This document shows, one piece after another, positions 45,877 to 57,411 of a stretch of DNA of 64,000 bases. Made by a program: the position numbers and the translations under genes. The notes beneath the pieces were generated by a model. It saw only the letters and a program-made list of their open reading frames with translations, ran no database searches and was not told where the DNA came from. Origin of the DNA: Forficula auricularia (Eukaryota; Arthropoda; Insecta; Dermaptera; Forficulidae); contig JALMQS010000061.1 in assembly GCA_024734495.1 (NCBI GenBank), positions 9,404,286 to 9,468,285 of the forward strand, read 5' to 3'. Numbering within the stretch: position 1 is the stretch's first letter; the number at the start of each line of letters is the position of its first letter.

Positions 45877-47335
45877 ATGATGCAATCGAATGTAAGAAGG
45901 GACGCACCATAAAGATGCAGCCCCTATGGATCTCGAAAGACCTTTGCATTACTGAAGAGAAGAGGAAATTGATCAAGCGAAAGGGTGGAGGCGTAGGAGT
46001 TTGTACATCCAAGATTTGAAGGTCATAAGTCGGGAGAGAGTTCCAGCTCTTTAAGGTAGTTGTTTCGCGACAATACCATCCAAAAGTTAATGCTAGAGTA
46101 TATAGAACAGACAATAAGGATTCATAGTTCATAAGGCCAAAACTTTTTGCTGTTTATAAAAATCTAATCAGCTCTTAATCTCAATGGACCAAAACTACTT
46201 GTGAAATTTGGTTTTGATATTCACATTAGTTTTTGAGCTAGCTCGTCCACAAAAATTTGGTAACGCACAGACCTCTGCACAGACTAAGTAAAAGACTAGC
46301 AGACATTTTGAAAAAACAATTATTATTTCGAAAAAAGAAGAAAAAAAACGCTTCTTTCATGCACGATTACAATACTTGACCATACACCCTGTATGGTAAA
46401 GTAAAAAATTATTACCCTTATCCAGAAAAAAAATTAAACTTATATACTTTAAAGAGTAAACTAATAATAATAAAAATAATGTTTTCAAAAATTTCTATAA
46501 AAATCGTTTTGTTATTTTTTAACAAATGTAATCAACGCCTACGTTACATTTTATGAAAATTATAATTTTGAAAAAATCTAGCGCACGCGCGCTTTCCACT
46601 TTCTACCCTCTCTTTCGCTGGTTAAATAAATGCGCTGTTGCCAAAATGTTTTTAGTTTTAATTTTTTTAATACATTTTTCATTATTTATTCCTTATTATC
46701 TCAGAAACTTTGTTGTAACTATGAATCAAACTTGTCTTAAAATATGTATTGGTTATTGTTTAATTTTGGTTTAGTTTTTTATAACAATGGTAAGAACGGT
46801 TTCTTAATTATAATTAAATTTGTATTTAAATTTTCCGATATCACGTATAGTGCAATGCTAAAGAGCCCGAAAAACTCGATTTTTTAAATTAAAAATCTCC
46901 GGAACTGTATTGTTCATAAATTTCGTTTTGCCACCAATCGATGCAGAAGTATGTAAATAATAATATATATAAATTTTAGAAAAATCCTAAGAAAACGCAT
47001 TTGGCGGAACAACTACCTTAAAGTCATTGGGACAAACGCATGGGCGAATGAAATGGTCCAGTACTTTTTGAATTTAACCGCGAAAGGGTGCTACGCGCAA
47101 AGCATGGTTTGGGGGAGGGGGATATTAATAACTTTAACTTATCAAAGTACATGCCGTAATAGTATCTATAAAATAGGGAAAGCTCGGAAACACTGCTTGG
47201 ATGAGCCAGCAAGTCGAGAGAGGCGGTAAATGTCGGATCGTCAATTATCTTGATAACTCGTTTCTAAAATTCATCCAGGGTGGCAAGAGAATGCTTGGAT
47301 GCCCGTCTCCTCAATGCACCAAATTATTTTCGTTG
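45877..47335 (-). pseudogene. LINE reverse transcriptase fragment, split by a TTAA MITE
   Basis: Same family as 44589-45427. The 3' UTR and C-terminal part lie at 45877-46050, and the upstream part at 47022-47335; between them is the MITE 46055-47017. Rejoining at TTAA restores gagttccagctctttaaagtc, matching gagttccagttccttgaagtc of the 44-kb copy (44788-44808). Coding blocks are broken: for example LSLFYRYYYGMYFDKLK at 47176-47120 survives. Block X follows at 47332-47372. Confidence 0.85.
46051..47021. mobile_element. TTAA-flanked MITE, family 1, copy 2
   Basis: 963-bp body between TTAA (46051-46054) and TTAA (47018-47021). Ends ggtagttgtttcgcgacaat and ggcggaacaactacc as in copy 1. The outer parts match copy 1 closely (about 46055-46140 and 46485-47017), but the middle 46145-46480 is unrelated to, and about 230 bp longer than, the corresponding part of copy 1. 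The 73-codon ORF at 46553-46774 is conserved as sequence in copy 1 but looks non-coding. Confidence 0.88.
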
Positions 47336-47374
47336 CTCTACATTGTAATAAATTTGGATACCAGATAAAACAAA

Positions 47375-48365
47375 CTTCAGTGTGAGTATCTCTAAGATTT
47401 GAAAACTTTCGATTTAAAATACTTCGAAAATTCATTAAGAAAGCTAGAGTACTTTGTACTTTTGATGAAACTTAGTTTGGTTTCTATAAAATAATCATGA
47501 CAGATTAAAATAATATGCTTAGTTAACACTATATGACTTACACCTCTTACGAATTAATAACAAACCAATACTAACATAAAATAAGTAATAGTTAATTATG
47601 TTACATTGATTTATTACCTATTTACAATATTGTTTTTGAAAGACGTACATTAAAAAAGCAATGTTATATAAACTACTAGTAGATAACTTTTTCCCAGAGA
47701 TACTATTGCAACAAAAATTATAGAGAACAATGAACTTATGTGATTCTTGATAAATAGTGAAGATAAAAAAAAAGAAAAATGGATCAAAACTAAAAGAAGA
47801 TGGTACTAAAGAATACTTTGGGTTGGTTGATTTGAAGAACACACGCAGTGATGTGATATCTCAAGTTTTAAATTTCGTTTCTCTGAGATTTACCATTTTT
47901 AATTTATTGTGTCATAAAATTAGTTAGACCAATGATTTTGAGCCTCTAAAGATCACAAAATTTTTGTTGAAAACTTGGTCTTTAACTATAATATAAAAGC
48001 TATCGCTTATTTCCATTTGAAGTGTCAACTAGGTGATTTCAGGGAAGGGGATAACTACATGCTCCCAACAAATGGATACGTCACTGATGTACGTAACTAC
48101 GGAAATATATTTAGTTAATGTGTCGACCATGCACTTAATTATTATATGTAATGTCATCTAGATTATTTGAAGAAGAAGAGAATTAGGTGGAGTGGAGTAG
48201 GTTTGGGGGGTTCAAAGGACTCGAGCCCCCCATTGATCTATTAATCAATTTAAATAATTCTTCTACTTTTAAACTAAAATATTTTAGTATTAAGTAAATT
48301 AAAAAAAAATGAATAATACTCTTTATATAATTATTAGAGAGTCTGGAGTTGGTGGGAGGGGAAAC
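47375..48365. other. No supported gene; dispersed repeat pieces
   Basis: 47870-48000 resembles the repeat at 27860-28000 (gaccaatg, ctctaaagatcacaaaattt, ttgttgaaaacttg). 48190-48235 has a g-run/c-run patch (tttggggggttc...gagcccccc). No ORF of note. Confidence 0.5.
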
Positions 48366-48370
48366 GAATT

Positions 48371-48781
48371 TTAATAAAAGAAAAAAGTAAAATTATTTTT
48401 TGGAAAATTATTATTTACTTTGAATTATTTACCAGGACACCTGTTTCACATGTAAGAAATAAAAGAGAGAGAGTGTGTTTTCATTTTATTATAAAATTCT
48501 ATACTTCCAAGAGGTATTGACCTCTTTAAAATATTTAAAAAAAAATTCCTTTGTAATTTCTGCACACATATATATACATAAGATGGTATCCTTAAGATGA
48601 TTTAGTTATATCTATGTTCTGTATCTCCTGATGGTGGGTTGACAGCCCTAAATAGTATAGGTATATATTGAGAAAACACTCTCTCTCATTTATTTCTTAC
48701 ATGTGAAACAAGGGACCTAGTAAATAACTCATAGTAAATAATAATTTTCCAAAAAATACTTTTCTTTTTTTCTTTTATTAA
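48371..48781. mobile_element. Foldback element, about 411 bp
   Basis: Left arm 48371-48484 and right arm 48668-48781 are inverted copies: gtttcacatgtaagaaataa with agagagagagtgtgttttc, mirrored by gaaaacactctctctcattt and atttcttacatgtgaaac; further out, ttggaaaattattatttact mirrors agtaaataataattttccaa. The centre of about 185 bp is unique AT-rich DNA. Non-coding. Confidence 0.85.
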
Positions 48782-48789
48782 CTCTTTAT

Positions 48790-49515
48790 ATACCTATATT
48801 TTTTCACAACAAAGACCCATTATATTCATACAATTAAAAAAATGAGAATAAAATTTTTTTATCTATAAACTAAAATATATAGGTATAATAATGCTTAAAT
48901 TTTTTAGATTCCACATATAAGAGAAAAGGAAAATGGTTTAGTGAAATAAAAAATTCTCATCTCCGGTATTTCTCTACATTATTTCATTATATTTTTTCGC
49001 ATAATGAAAAAAAAATAACTAAATTGTTTAACTATTTTTTTATTAAATTCATATATTATGCATATATAGTTAATTAATTATAATGTCTTAAAGAAAGACA
49101 CTTAAACAAACTATTTTAAGAAAACATTTGCGGGGGAGCTGGATAATTTTTCATTGAGCCCCCCAGGTCCCCCCATGGATTTTGAAATCTGGCGCCCTTC
49201 TTTGGGTGTATTGTTAATTCACCTAGCTGTGTACGGAACTCTGCAAATCAACTTAACATGTCTGTCGACATTCAATATTTATTTATTTTTAATATAAACA
49301 CAGGAGAAATTAGAAACGGTAAGGAGTTTTATAAAATGTACACAAAAGAAAATAATTCTATTGACAAATATATATATATATATTACAATTTGATATAAGG
49401 TTTGCAAATTTAAAGTTGTTGCTTTGAAATAAATTTCAATGTTCTCTGCTTTTAAATAGACTTAAAAATTCTCCATTAAAAATATTAATAAAAAAACAAA
49501 ACAAAAAAAACGTAA

Positions 49516-49553
<38 letters not shown>

Positions 49554-51215
49554 TATAATGGAACAAAAGTAAATAAGAAAGGTAAAAATAAAAATAAAAA
49601 ATAAATAAGAACAAAAAGATTCATTTCTCGGTAAAGAAGAAATCAAATAAAAGAAACATCCAACAGCTTAAGTGGCACGTTCTTCTTTTTCCCTCGAAGA
49701 AAAATAAATTCTAGTCGCTGGCTTGTAATATTGTATTTATTTACTAGCCTTTTATTAATCCCTCATTAAATTGCCAACCGATTCTTCATAGATATAATGG
49801 ATTTAGTTAGAAAGTCAAACAGGAAATGAGACAGGAAATTAAAATTGAAAAAGTCCTCAAGGGACAATAGGTTTTTATTAATTTTATTTTTAGAAAAATA
49901 AAAAATTTGAAAGTAGTGAGAAATTTTCTTTACTAGTTTTATAGTGATACCAAGTTTGAACAATTTCGCTGCCGTCAACAAATTTGAAGCGATGACCCGT
50001 TATGAAAGAAGCAAAAGCGGCCTCCTTTTTGCTCGTGTTAAACTTGGTGATTATTATTATACTAATGATTTTTCACATTTTTTGTTCTAAGGAGTCATTT
50101 TTGGTCATGGACCCTTTCTGTAATAATGTTAAATGAATAAAATAAGAGCCAGTTACGATATACGTATATAAAATTTATTAAATAAATCATCATTCTTATA
50201 TAGAATACCATTAAGGAGTCCCTGGTATACATTCACTGCAGAAGAGCCCGAATTTAAGAGGAAATGCACGAAATGACAGTTAAACATAATCTTCTCCAGC
50301 CCGAAGACATTTCATCAAACTCCCCACAGGGGCTAGATGCATCAGGGCCGAAAATATGAGTTTATTTCATTACATACGTAGTTATTAACAGTACATTCAA
50401 TCAGATGTCACAATGATGTATTTTGTTGTTTATCTTGATTAAGAACACTAAACTGTTGTATGATATTTGATCCTTCTTACTAACCCCTGATAACTTTTTA
50501 CGGACGCCAGAATAAGGACTCGTGTCCTCTGCCTTCTGGAGTAGGCAAAGTATTGAATTGAATGTGTTTATTTATTTTTGCTTATTGAGTTTAGAAATAA
50601 GTCGCTCAGAAGCAGCCAAGCCCACTTTTGGAAAATTTCTATATTTTTATAAATTCTTATTCAGATAAATTAGGTTAATACTTTTTAGTTCAAAAGGTTT
50701 AATTTCTTGCTACTGTTTTTCTCACTTTTTATTTCTTCTGAATATGTTTTTCATATGGGGATGAATTTTAAAAAACATCAATTTTCATCGATTGTTGTTT
50801 AATGGACTTGACCGCATTGGCTTCTGAACGAGTCAAATGTCTAAAACGCAGAGAAAACATTATTTTGTTCTGTCTTCTGGATTGAATGCCCAAGAAAAAA
50901 AAGTCGTTGAAATTTCATTTTGATGTCAAAATGTTTGTAATTATAAAATGAATATCAGGATTTCAACAATAATTACAAATAATTTTTTTTTTTTTTTTTA
51001 GATAAATGTGTTGATCATTTCCAATTTAATGTTGACGCTTCAAATACTTCACCCCTTTGAGAAACAAAGTTATTTTTCTAAAACATTATTTATCCAAAAT
51101 TTTCTTTTGACTACCATACAATATCTTTCTCTATTCGTTGAAAATTAGATGTTTAAATTACTTTTGTCACTATTGATTTATTTATTTTTTCATATAATAA
51201 ATATGAAAAAATTAG
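48790..51215. other. No supported gene; microsatellite
   Basis: (AT)n run at 49518-49551. gagccccccaggtccccccatg at 49156-49177 is a transposon-like C-rich patch. 50200-50360 is slightly GC-richer (agaagagcccgaatttaaga, ccacaggggctagatgcatc) without an ORF. Other ORFs are low-complexity. Confidence 0.5.
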
Positions 51216-51222
51216 AGTTTTC

Positions 51223-51842
51223 TTAAGGAGGTCCTTTCGCTCCAGTTGAGTCAAAAGAAGGGTAGTATCTAATATTTAATAAAATAAGTTAAAATACAAA
51301 TGAAAAATAATAGAATTAAAAAATAAATAGTATGAAAGCTGTAAATGTTTCAAATAAAAACAATTATAAAAAAAATAATTAAACACAAAAGTTAGTTTGA
51401 TTTATTCAAATCAGCTGATAATAACTCTTGTATGATTTGGCAATGAGTTGTATTTCTACTGTTTATGTTTACATCCAAACATGGCATTTATGTGATTTTA
51501 AAAAGTAAATATCTCAGTAAATTCGACGGTCAATGATATATTTTATTGCAAAAAAGAAACTTGCATGTTTCAAAAGCTAATTTTTAGTTGTTTTTTTTTT
51601 TTAATTCATCTAATAGTAGTATAATTGAAGAGTAAGTGTCAAGATCTTAATTTTCTATAAGAATCTGAGAAAATGTTTACATTTTAAAAAATTTTATTTT
51701 CAAAAATTTGCACGCTAATGTGTGATTGAAACTTGACCCAAGCATAGATAGAGACTTACTATCATTACTATTATAAAAAATTAAGTTATACTTATATTCT
51801 AATATTTTTTATTTAACATTGGCGGCGAAAGGACCTCCTTAA
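51223..51842. mobile_element. TTAA-flanked MITE, family 2, full copy
   Basis: TTAA (51223-51226), then ggaggtcctttcgctcc ... ggcggcgaaaggacctcc, then TTAA (51839-51842): a 612-bp body with 14-bp perfect inverted ends GGAGGTCCTTTCGC. The termini resemble family 1 in starting GG and ending TTTCGC at the same distance from TTAA. No transposase. A truncated second copy is at 52245-52432. Confidence 0.88.
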
Positions 51843-51939
51843 GTTGTTTTTCAGAAAAGAACAAATAAAAAAAAAAAAGATTTAAAAGACTTAATATAGG
51901 GTTAGTTTTCTGACTTTTAACAAAACATTCCACAAAAAA

Positions 51940-52048
51940 GTTCCCCCTGTGGATCGGGGCTAGAATAGGTCCACAGTATCCCCTGCTTGTCGTAGAAGGC
52001 GACTAAAAGGGGTTAGACGTGAGGTTAGCAGCCCTACTCAGTAAAAAC
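51940..52048 (+). mobile_element. LINE 5'-leader block
   Basis: ccctgtggatcggggctaga, ataggtccacagtatcccct, gcttgtcgtagaaggcgact and aaaaggggttagacgtgagg form a block known to me as the leader of a widespread arthropod non-LTR element; diverged copies occur at 35190-35295 and 34725-34810. The coding part does not follow here, so this is an isolated fragment. Confidence 0.65.
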
Positions 52049-52244
52049 TATAATTGCGACTAGGAATGGTTGAATTCTTTTAGACTCCGAGAATTCCCAT
52101 AATTACGAGATAGGTATCCGTTTAACAAGATACCAGGAAGATGATTATATCTTCCAAATTAGTTGAGATATCAACTTCATTCTTATTTGATATTCATAAG
52201 GAGAGAGTGAAATAGTTTTATGAATTATTTTAGAATTTCAATTA

Positions 52245-52436
52245 AGAGAAAGTGTCAAGATCTTAATTTTCCATAAGACTAAGAAAATATTTACATTAAA
52301 AAAAAAATTTGCTCGCTAATGTCTGATTGAAACTTCACCAAAGCATAGTTAGAGAGTTAAACTATTATAAAAAATTAAGTTAAAGTTATAATCTAATATT
52401 TTTTATTTAACATTGGTGGCGAAAGGACCCTCTTAA
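52245..52436 (+). mobile_element. TTAA MITE, family 2, truncated copy
   Basis: Matches 51625-51842 (agtgtcaagatcttaatttt, tttgctcgctaatgtctgat, catttaacattggtggcgaa-type end) and stops at gaaaggaccctc followed by TTAA (52433-52436). The left terminus is missing. Confidence 0.85.
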
Positions 52437-52439
52437 TAA

Positions 52440-53480
52440 GTGACGTTTCATGTACTTCTATCTAATGAGATTTCAATAGTCGATCATTATTTATCGATCA
52501 GCGTTATATTTCTATATTATTTAAACTAAAAATTTGAAAATAAATTTTAAAATGAATGAATGAAGCTAAATATTACGATGAAAACAAATATAAAAGCGGT
52601 ACATGGATTGGGTTAAAAAAAACATCAATCTATAATTAGGTAGATAATAATAGCATTTTATAAATACATTTAGAAATATCTATATAGAATGCAAAAGACC
52701 TTGACATGTTCAGAGCATCCGAACCCATTAGATATCATAGTGTCTTAAGAGGGTCACCTACATTAGAAAAAAAACTTGGTCGCTTAACATCGCTGATCCT
52801 TTGTGAACTGATGCTTAAAACATGTTCGGGCTCATATATTATAACTTAATTAAAATTATGTATTTTTTTATATCTTTTCTCGTTCGCATCGGCGACTGTC
52901 CCGATCTGTGGTTTTGTAAATGTGGCAACGTTGCTTCGACTGTGCCATTAAACACCATAACGTACGCCCACACGCCCAGGCTCTGCAGAAAGTTCGTTAG
53001 AAAAGACATTTTCTCATTAGATCATTTCTCAAATATCCCAAATCTGAAATTCCTGATAAGAGATCTCTCTCTATAGATTTAACCATTACATTAAGTTAGA
53101 TACATTTCGAGGTGAAATAGTTTAATTAGCTTGTCTGTTTGCTTATCTGACCAGAAGAGCCACCAAACCTCTATCTCTATAGAGAGAGATTTTCATCAAT
53201 TCCTGCCCTTTGTCTCGGAAATACTATTTATGAGCTTCCTAACTATCACTTTATTAATTAACCAAGATCCAACTCAAAAACAATCCCAACTTGACAGCAA
53301 CTAGCAATAAATTCCACTCAATAGTTATTTTCCATAATTAATTAGGTAGAGTTATAGAATTATAGAAATAATAATATAAGTATATATATTCACCTGAGAA
53401 ACTTTTTATTTCCATTATCTATATACGTAAGATAAGTGAAGATAAAATGAATTTTATATTTATTTTAGGAATTCTTTATA
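52440..53480. other. No supported gene
   Basis: An 84-codon ORF at 52822-53076 shows CPDLWFCKCGN but no recognisable family. gcttgtctgtttgcttatctg at 53130-53150 may be a Helitron-like head remnant. Confidence 0.45.
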
Positions 53481-53483
53481 GTA

Positions 53484-54021
53484 TTAATTAATCAAAAGGT
53501 TAAAATAAAAGACGTGCAGCTTTTATTTATTTATTTTTTATTTATGAACTCCTGCTAACGCTTCGGCTATTGGTTGTAGCCATCTTCAGAGCGGAAATTT
53601 GTCAATATTTATATAAAACAATTTTTTTGGATACACCAGTCATCAGATAAAGCTATATACAAGAAATATACATATGATATATACAAAACCATATACAGAG
53701 TGTTGGCCAAAAGGACAAAAGATGTAATACTTTTAAGACTCTTATTGTCTTTTTCCGTTTCAAACGGAAAAAGACAATAATGATCTTAAAAATTATTACA
53801 TCTTTTGTCCTTTAACCAACATATATTATACGTATATATCATATGTAATGCTTTATCTGATGACTGGGTGTATCTAAAAAAATTTGTTTTATACTAAATA
53901 TTGACAAATTTCCCGCTCTGAAAGATAACACAACTAATAGCCGAAAACGTGCTTAAGAGTTCTAAATAAAAAATAAATAAATAAAAGCTGCACGTCTTTT
54001 ATTTTAAAACCTTCATTAATT
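53484..54021. repeat. Near-spacerless palindrome, about 540 bp
   Basis: The arms mirror each other around a single base at 53761 (tttccgttt-c-aaacggaaa) out to about attaatt(a/n)a at both edges. Matching blocks include gacgtgcagcttttatttat at the left against ataaaagctgcacgtc at the right, gacaaatttc(c)cgctctga, and aggacaaaagatgtaat. Scattered substitutions and small indels show it is old enough to have diverged. No ORF. It may be a foldback element or an inverted duplication of a transposon end. Confidence 0.9.
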
Positions 54022-54024
54022 TTA

Positions 54025-54735
54025 TATTTATATAATTAAATACACATAAATACAAATACAATTTTTTTGTTTGAGACTATATGTTCGAATGCTTTTTTTT
54101 TACAAATATTATATTTTTCTTTTTTTGAACATAAATGTCTCAGTTGAATATACTTGAATAGTGGATGACCTATCTACTATAAATGTACATTGAGATTTAA
54201 TATTAAAAAGAAATGGCAAATATAATATTTATAAAAAAAGATGACGATTCAGATGATCTTCCGGAAATCTAGTCAAACGTATGTATTTGTATATATTTGT
54301 ACATCTAAATCAATTGAAAGGATGCATACAAAATAATTTTTAATGGTATATATATTTTAAAATCACCTTTATGGATATGTAAGAAAACTTGATTATTTAG
54401 ATTTAGGATAAAAATATGTTTATAAGTTTTTATTCGATAGATGATTAATGCCTGGTAATGCCTTGAATATGAGCCATCAAATATTAAAAGCCAATCCCAA
54501 AAATTATATTTAATCCTAAAGCGATCTCGAAATTCATTAATTCAGCGATTTTGTTTTGAAGAAAAAATATACACTATGGGAAAATGTTACCAATATATTT
54601 TTTCTAGATTTCTGAACCTGTCGGATATAATTCTGGATGCCTCTTAATAACAACACAATAACAATATTGTTTGTCTTTGTTAAATCATCAAAGACAAATT
54701 AATCAGTTATTTAAGTAAAATTGCATAGGTATTTG
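54025..54735. other. AT-rich DNA, nothing recognised
   Basis: No ORF or terminus seen. Confidence 0.5.
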
Positions 54736-54738
54736 TAA

Positions 54739-55360
54739 TATATATATGCCATTAGAGATCTTTCGGGCCTCTCCGCGTGAGTTCGAGAGTTTTCTCGACG
54801 TTTCGGCTCTCCTCTTTTGAGTCATTTTCAAGAGAGGGAGTGGGTGGTCTACGTGTGCTTAGCCTCGTTGTCAGGGTTCGTTTTGGGTGGTCTCTTCAGA
54901 GTGAATTTCTTCATTCGGAAGACTGGGTGGACCAGAGGAGGTAGGAGTTTTGGGTGTTTTGTGGTTGAGGGTGGATTACTTACGGTGTGGCGGCCGACGT
55001 CCCGGATGTCACCGCCTCGAGAACACTGGGCACCGTCGATATGTATGTATGTGCAAAATATTTTACTCGTGAGCAGTGACATTGAACTTGTCGACAGTGC
55101 CCAGCGCTCTCGAAGCAGCGACAACCGAGACGCCAGCCGCCACACCGCAAGCAATCCACCACCGAGAGCCGCCTAAAACCTCCGCAGTCTTCCGAATGAA
55201 AAAATTCACACTGAAGAGACCGCAAAACTGGCGAAGACAAAAAAAACCCTCCCTCTCTTAATAACACCAAAGGAGAGCCGAAATCGAGAAAAACCAGAAA
55301 CCTGAAAATCTTGTGAGCTTATAGAGGCAATCCATGGAAACCTCAATGAACATATATATA
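54739..55360. mobile_element. GC-rich foldback element, arms about 300 bp
   Basis: Left arm about 54739-55042 and right arm about 55093-55360 are inverted copies: tttcggctctcctcttttga against the rc of ccaaaggagagccgaaatcg; cattcggaagactg against cagtcttccgaatg; gtggcggccgacgtcccgg against gagacgccagccgccac; tgggcaccgtcga against tcgacagtgccca. A loop of about 50 bases separates them. Five overlapping ORFs of 61-119 codons on both strands arise because both arms are GC-rich; none has a recognised domain. A collapsed relative is at 289-415. Confidence 0.85.
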
Positions 55361-55364
55361 TTTA

Positions 55365-56080
55365 TATATATAAAATAGATGGAGAATAATTATAATATAT
55401 TTATTTTTGTAAAATTAAGAATTTTCTTACCCTATTGGAGAAATGATTTATTCCGCTTTAGAAATATTTTCTTCCCCTGGTTAACCATTTATATAACGTT
55501 TATTTTTATTTTGAATGCAAAGAAGAGAAAGTCTTTTTCATTTTTTCCTCTTGTTTGTTTTATCTTTTTCTTCTTTTTCCGATAAATTCCTCTGTATTAT
55601 GTCAGGACTATTTTTTTCATTTTATTTTTTTATTTAAATCATTTCATTCTCATTTTCCGAGAAAAATATATAAATAAACAAGTTTGACTTTCACTTTCTT
55701 ATATATAATGACATTTTTATTATAAACAAGCTGCCGACCGGGTCTCCGGCCTGGCAGCACCTTACTGAGAGGATGCGTCTCGGGGTACTAAGAAAAGTTT
55801 CCCTTAAATCCCTTAATAATATTCAAATGTTTGTTTTGGTTTTATTCAACCACTCCTTATAAATAAAAAAAAAGAAAGATGATTTAAAATAGAGATATGA
55901 TTAACAAAATTATTTTGGTTTTTAAAATCGGCTCTCTGAAAAGTCAACGTAATAAAATAGAATCTATAATAGAGAAGACGGTGTAAGATTTAGAATAGTG
56001 AAACTTCTTTCCCAGATGAGCTTCTAAATACACAAATTATATACATACACACAAAATTTCCTTCTATTTATATACATGTA
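55365..56080. other. No supported gene
   Basis: gctgccgaccgggtctccgg at 55731-55750 continues cctggcagc and pairs as a GC-rich hairpin, possibly a Helitron-type 3' end. Nothing else recognised. Confidence 0.4.
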
Positions 56081-56083
56081 TGT

Positions 56084-56130
56084 TACGATGACTAATTTGT
56101 GAAATTGACTGTTTCTGGAAATAGACAAAT
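56084..56130 (+). mobile_element. Terminus of the ATATGTTAGG MITE family
   Basis: gactaatttgtgaaattgac with tgtttctggaaatagac matches the left end of 4126-4582. The remainder is not recognisable. Confidence 0.6.
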
Positions 56131-56324
56131 ATATCAACGCTAGAATCCAAATGGATATCGCTGAAAGTAGTAAACATTTAAATATATAATTAATAATTTA
56201 AGAATATGTTTTCTGTAAAAATAAATTTATTTATATGTGACTTTAGTTTCAAAGATATTGTTTAATCTTCATTCTAATATAAATATTTCTAAAGTTCTAT
56301 TATAGACTCGTGTATCTTCTATAA

Positions 56325-56560
56325 TACAAGGTACATTCGTTACTTAAGGGTTTTTCACATTTTTTCATCAAAATTATATAAAAAAAAAAAAAAAAAAACT
56401 CAAAGCCTATAGGATAGTCTTGTTCTGTGCTTAGGAATCTATTTGGTTGCATAAGTAATAGGAGTAATGTATAAGAAATTACTCGTAGATTCTTTTACCA
56501 TTATTTATTAAACATTTATATATACTAAATATTTTATTCATACGAGCCTATAGTTCCATT
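56325..56560. repeat. LINE-associated flank repeat FR, copy 2
   Basis: ggtacattcgttacttaagg, then tttttcacattttttcatca, an A-run, caaagcctataggatagtct and ttattcatacgagcctatag. Continues directly into the T-rich tail of the LINE fragment at 56566. Confidence 0.8.
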
Positions 56561-56565
56561 TTTTT

Positions 56566-56872
56566 TTAATGCAATCGAATGCGCCATAAAGATGCAGCCC
56601 CTATAGATCTCGAAGGACCTTGTAAGAGATGAAGAGATTGATCAAGCGAAAGGGTGAAGGGGTAGGATATTACTGACTTTACCTTATCAAAGCACATGTC
56701 GTGATAGTATCTATAAAATAGGGAAAGCTCGGAAACACTTCTTGGCTGAGCCAGGGAATCTAGAGTGGCGGAAAGTGTCGGATCGTCAATTACCCTGATA
56801 GCTTGTTTATGAATTGCATCCAGGGTGACAAGAGAATGCTTGGAGGCCCTTCTCCAGCTTTCAGTCTAATAC
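56566..56872 (-). pseudogene. LINE reverse transcriptase fragment
   Basis: The 3' UTR (aagatgcagcccctatagat) and part of the C-terminal coding region (atgtcgtgatagtatctata, gagccagggaatctagag, gaattgcatccagggtgaca) of the 44-kb LINE family, with internal deletions. It breaks off at ggcccttctcc, close to where the 45.9-47.3-kb copy also ends. Confidence 0.8.
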
Positions 56873-56874
56873 AA

Positions 56875-57400
56875 ATAGTCCATATGAATATTTAATGCAA
56901 TTTTAGCGGCAATCAAATTTATCGTTTTCAAGAAAAAGAAAAAAGAAATTATTTATACTTTTTTCCGAAATAAATAAAATCCATTATGAGAAACATTTTT
57001 TTTTTAATATTATATAAATTAGACTGATAATGAAGGCAAGTCATAAGCACTATAGTAATAATCAGAAAAATTAATATATGTATTCGATTTCTTACTTATC
57101 AATTGCTCCTATTACTTATGGGACCATATATATACTCTTCAGGAAAGTACAGGAATATCCTATAGAGGTTAACTTGTTTGTTTGTTTTTTATTATAAAAA
57201 TAATATGTAGATATTCACAAAGCGAATTATCCTGAAGTCAAAATAAATTATTTTTATTTTCTACTTCTAATAAAGAAAAAAAATTGATATTTTTTTACAT
57301 TTATTCAGATATAAAATTATTGTTACACTTGTTCAAGAACAAGCCATTTGTAGTCAGCAGCATGCTACATATTTTTACTTTCACTTATATTTTAATACAT
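56875..57400. other. AT-rich DNA, nothing recognised
   Basis: No ORF or terminus seen. Confidence 0.5.
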
Positions 57401-57411
57401 ACAATTAGTAA

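Noticed and set aside
54817..55270. Overlapping ORFs of 61-119 codons as genes
   Set aside because: They lie in the two arms of a GC-rich palindrome and are open on both strands for that reason.
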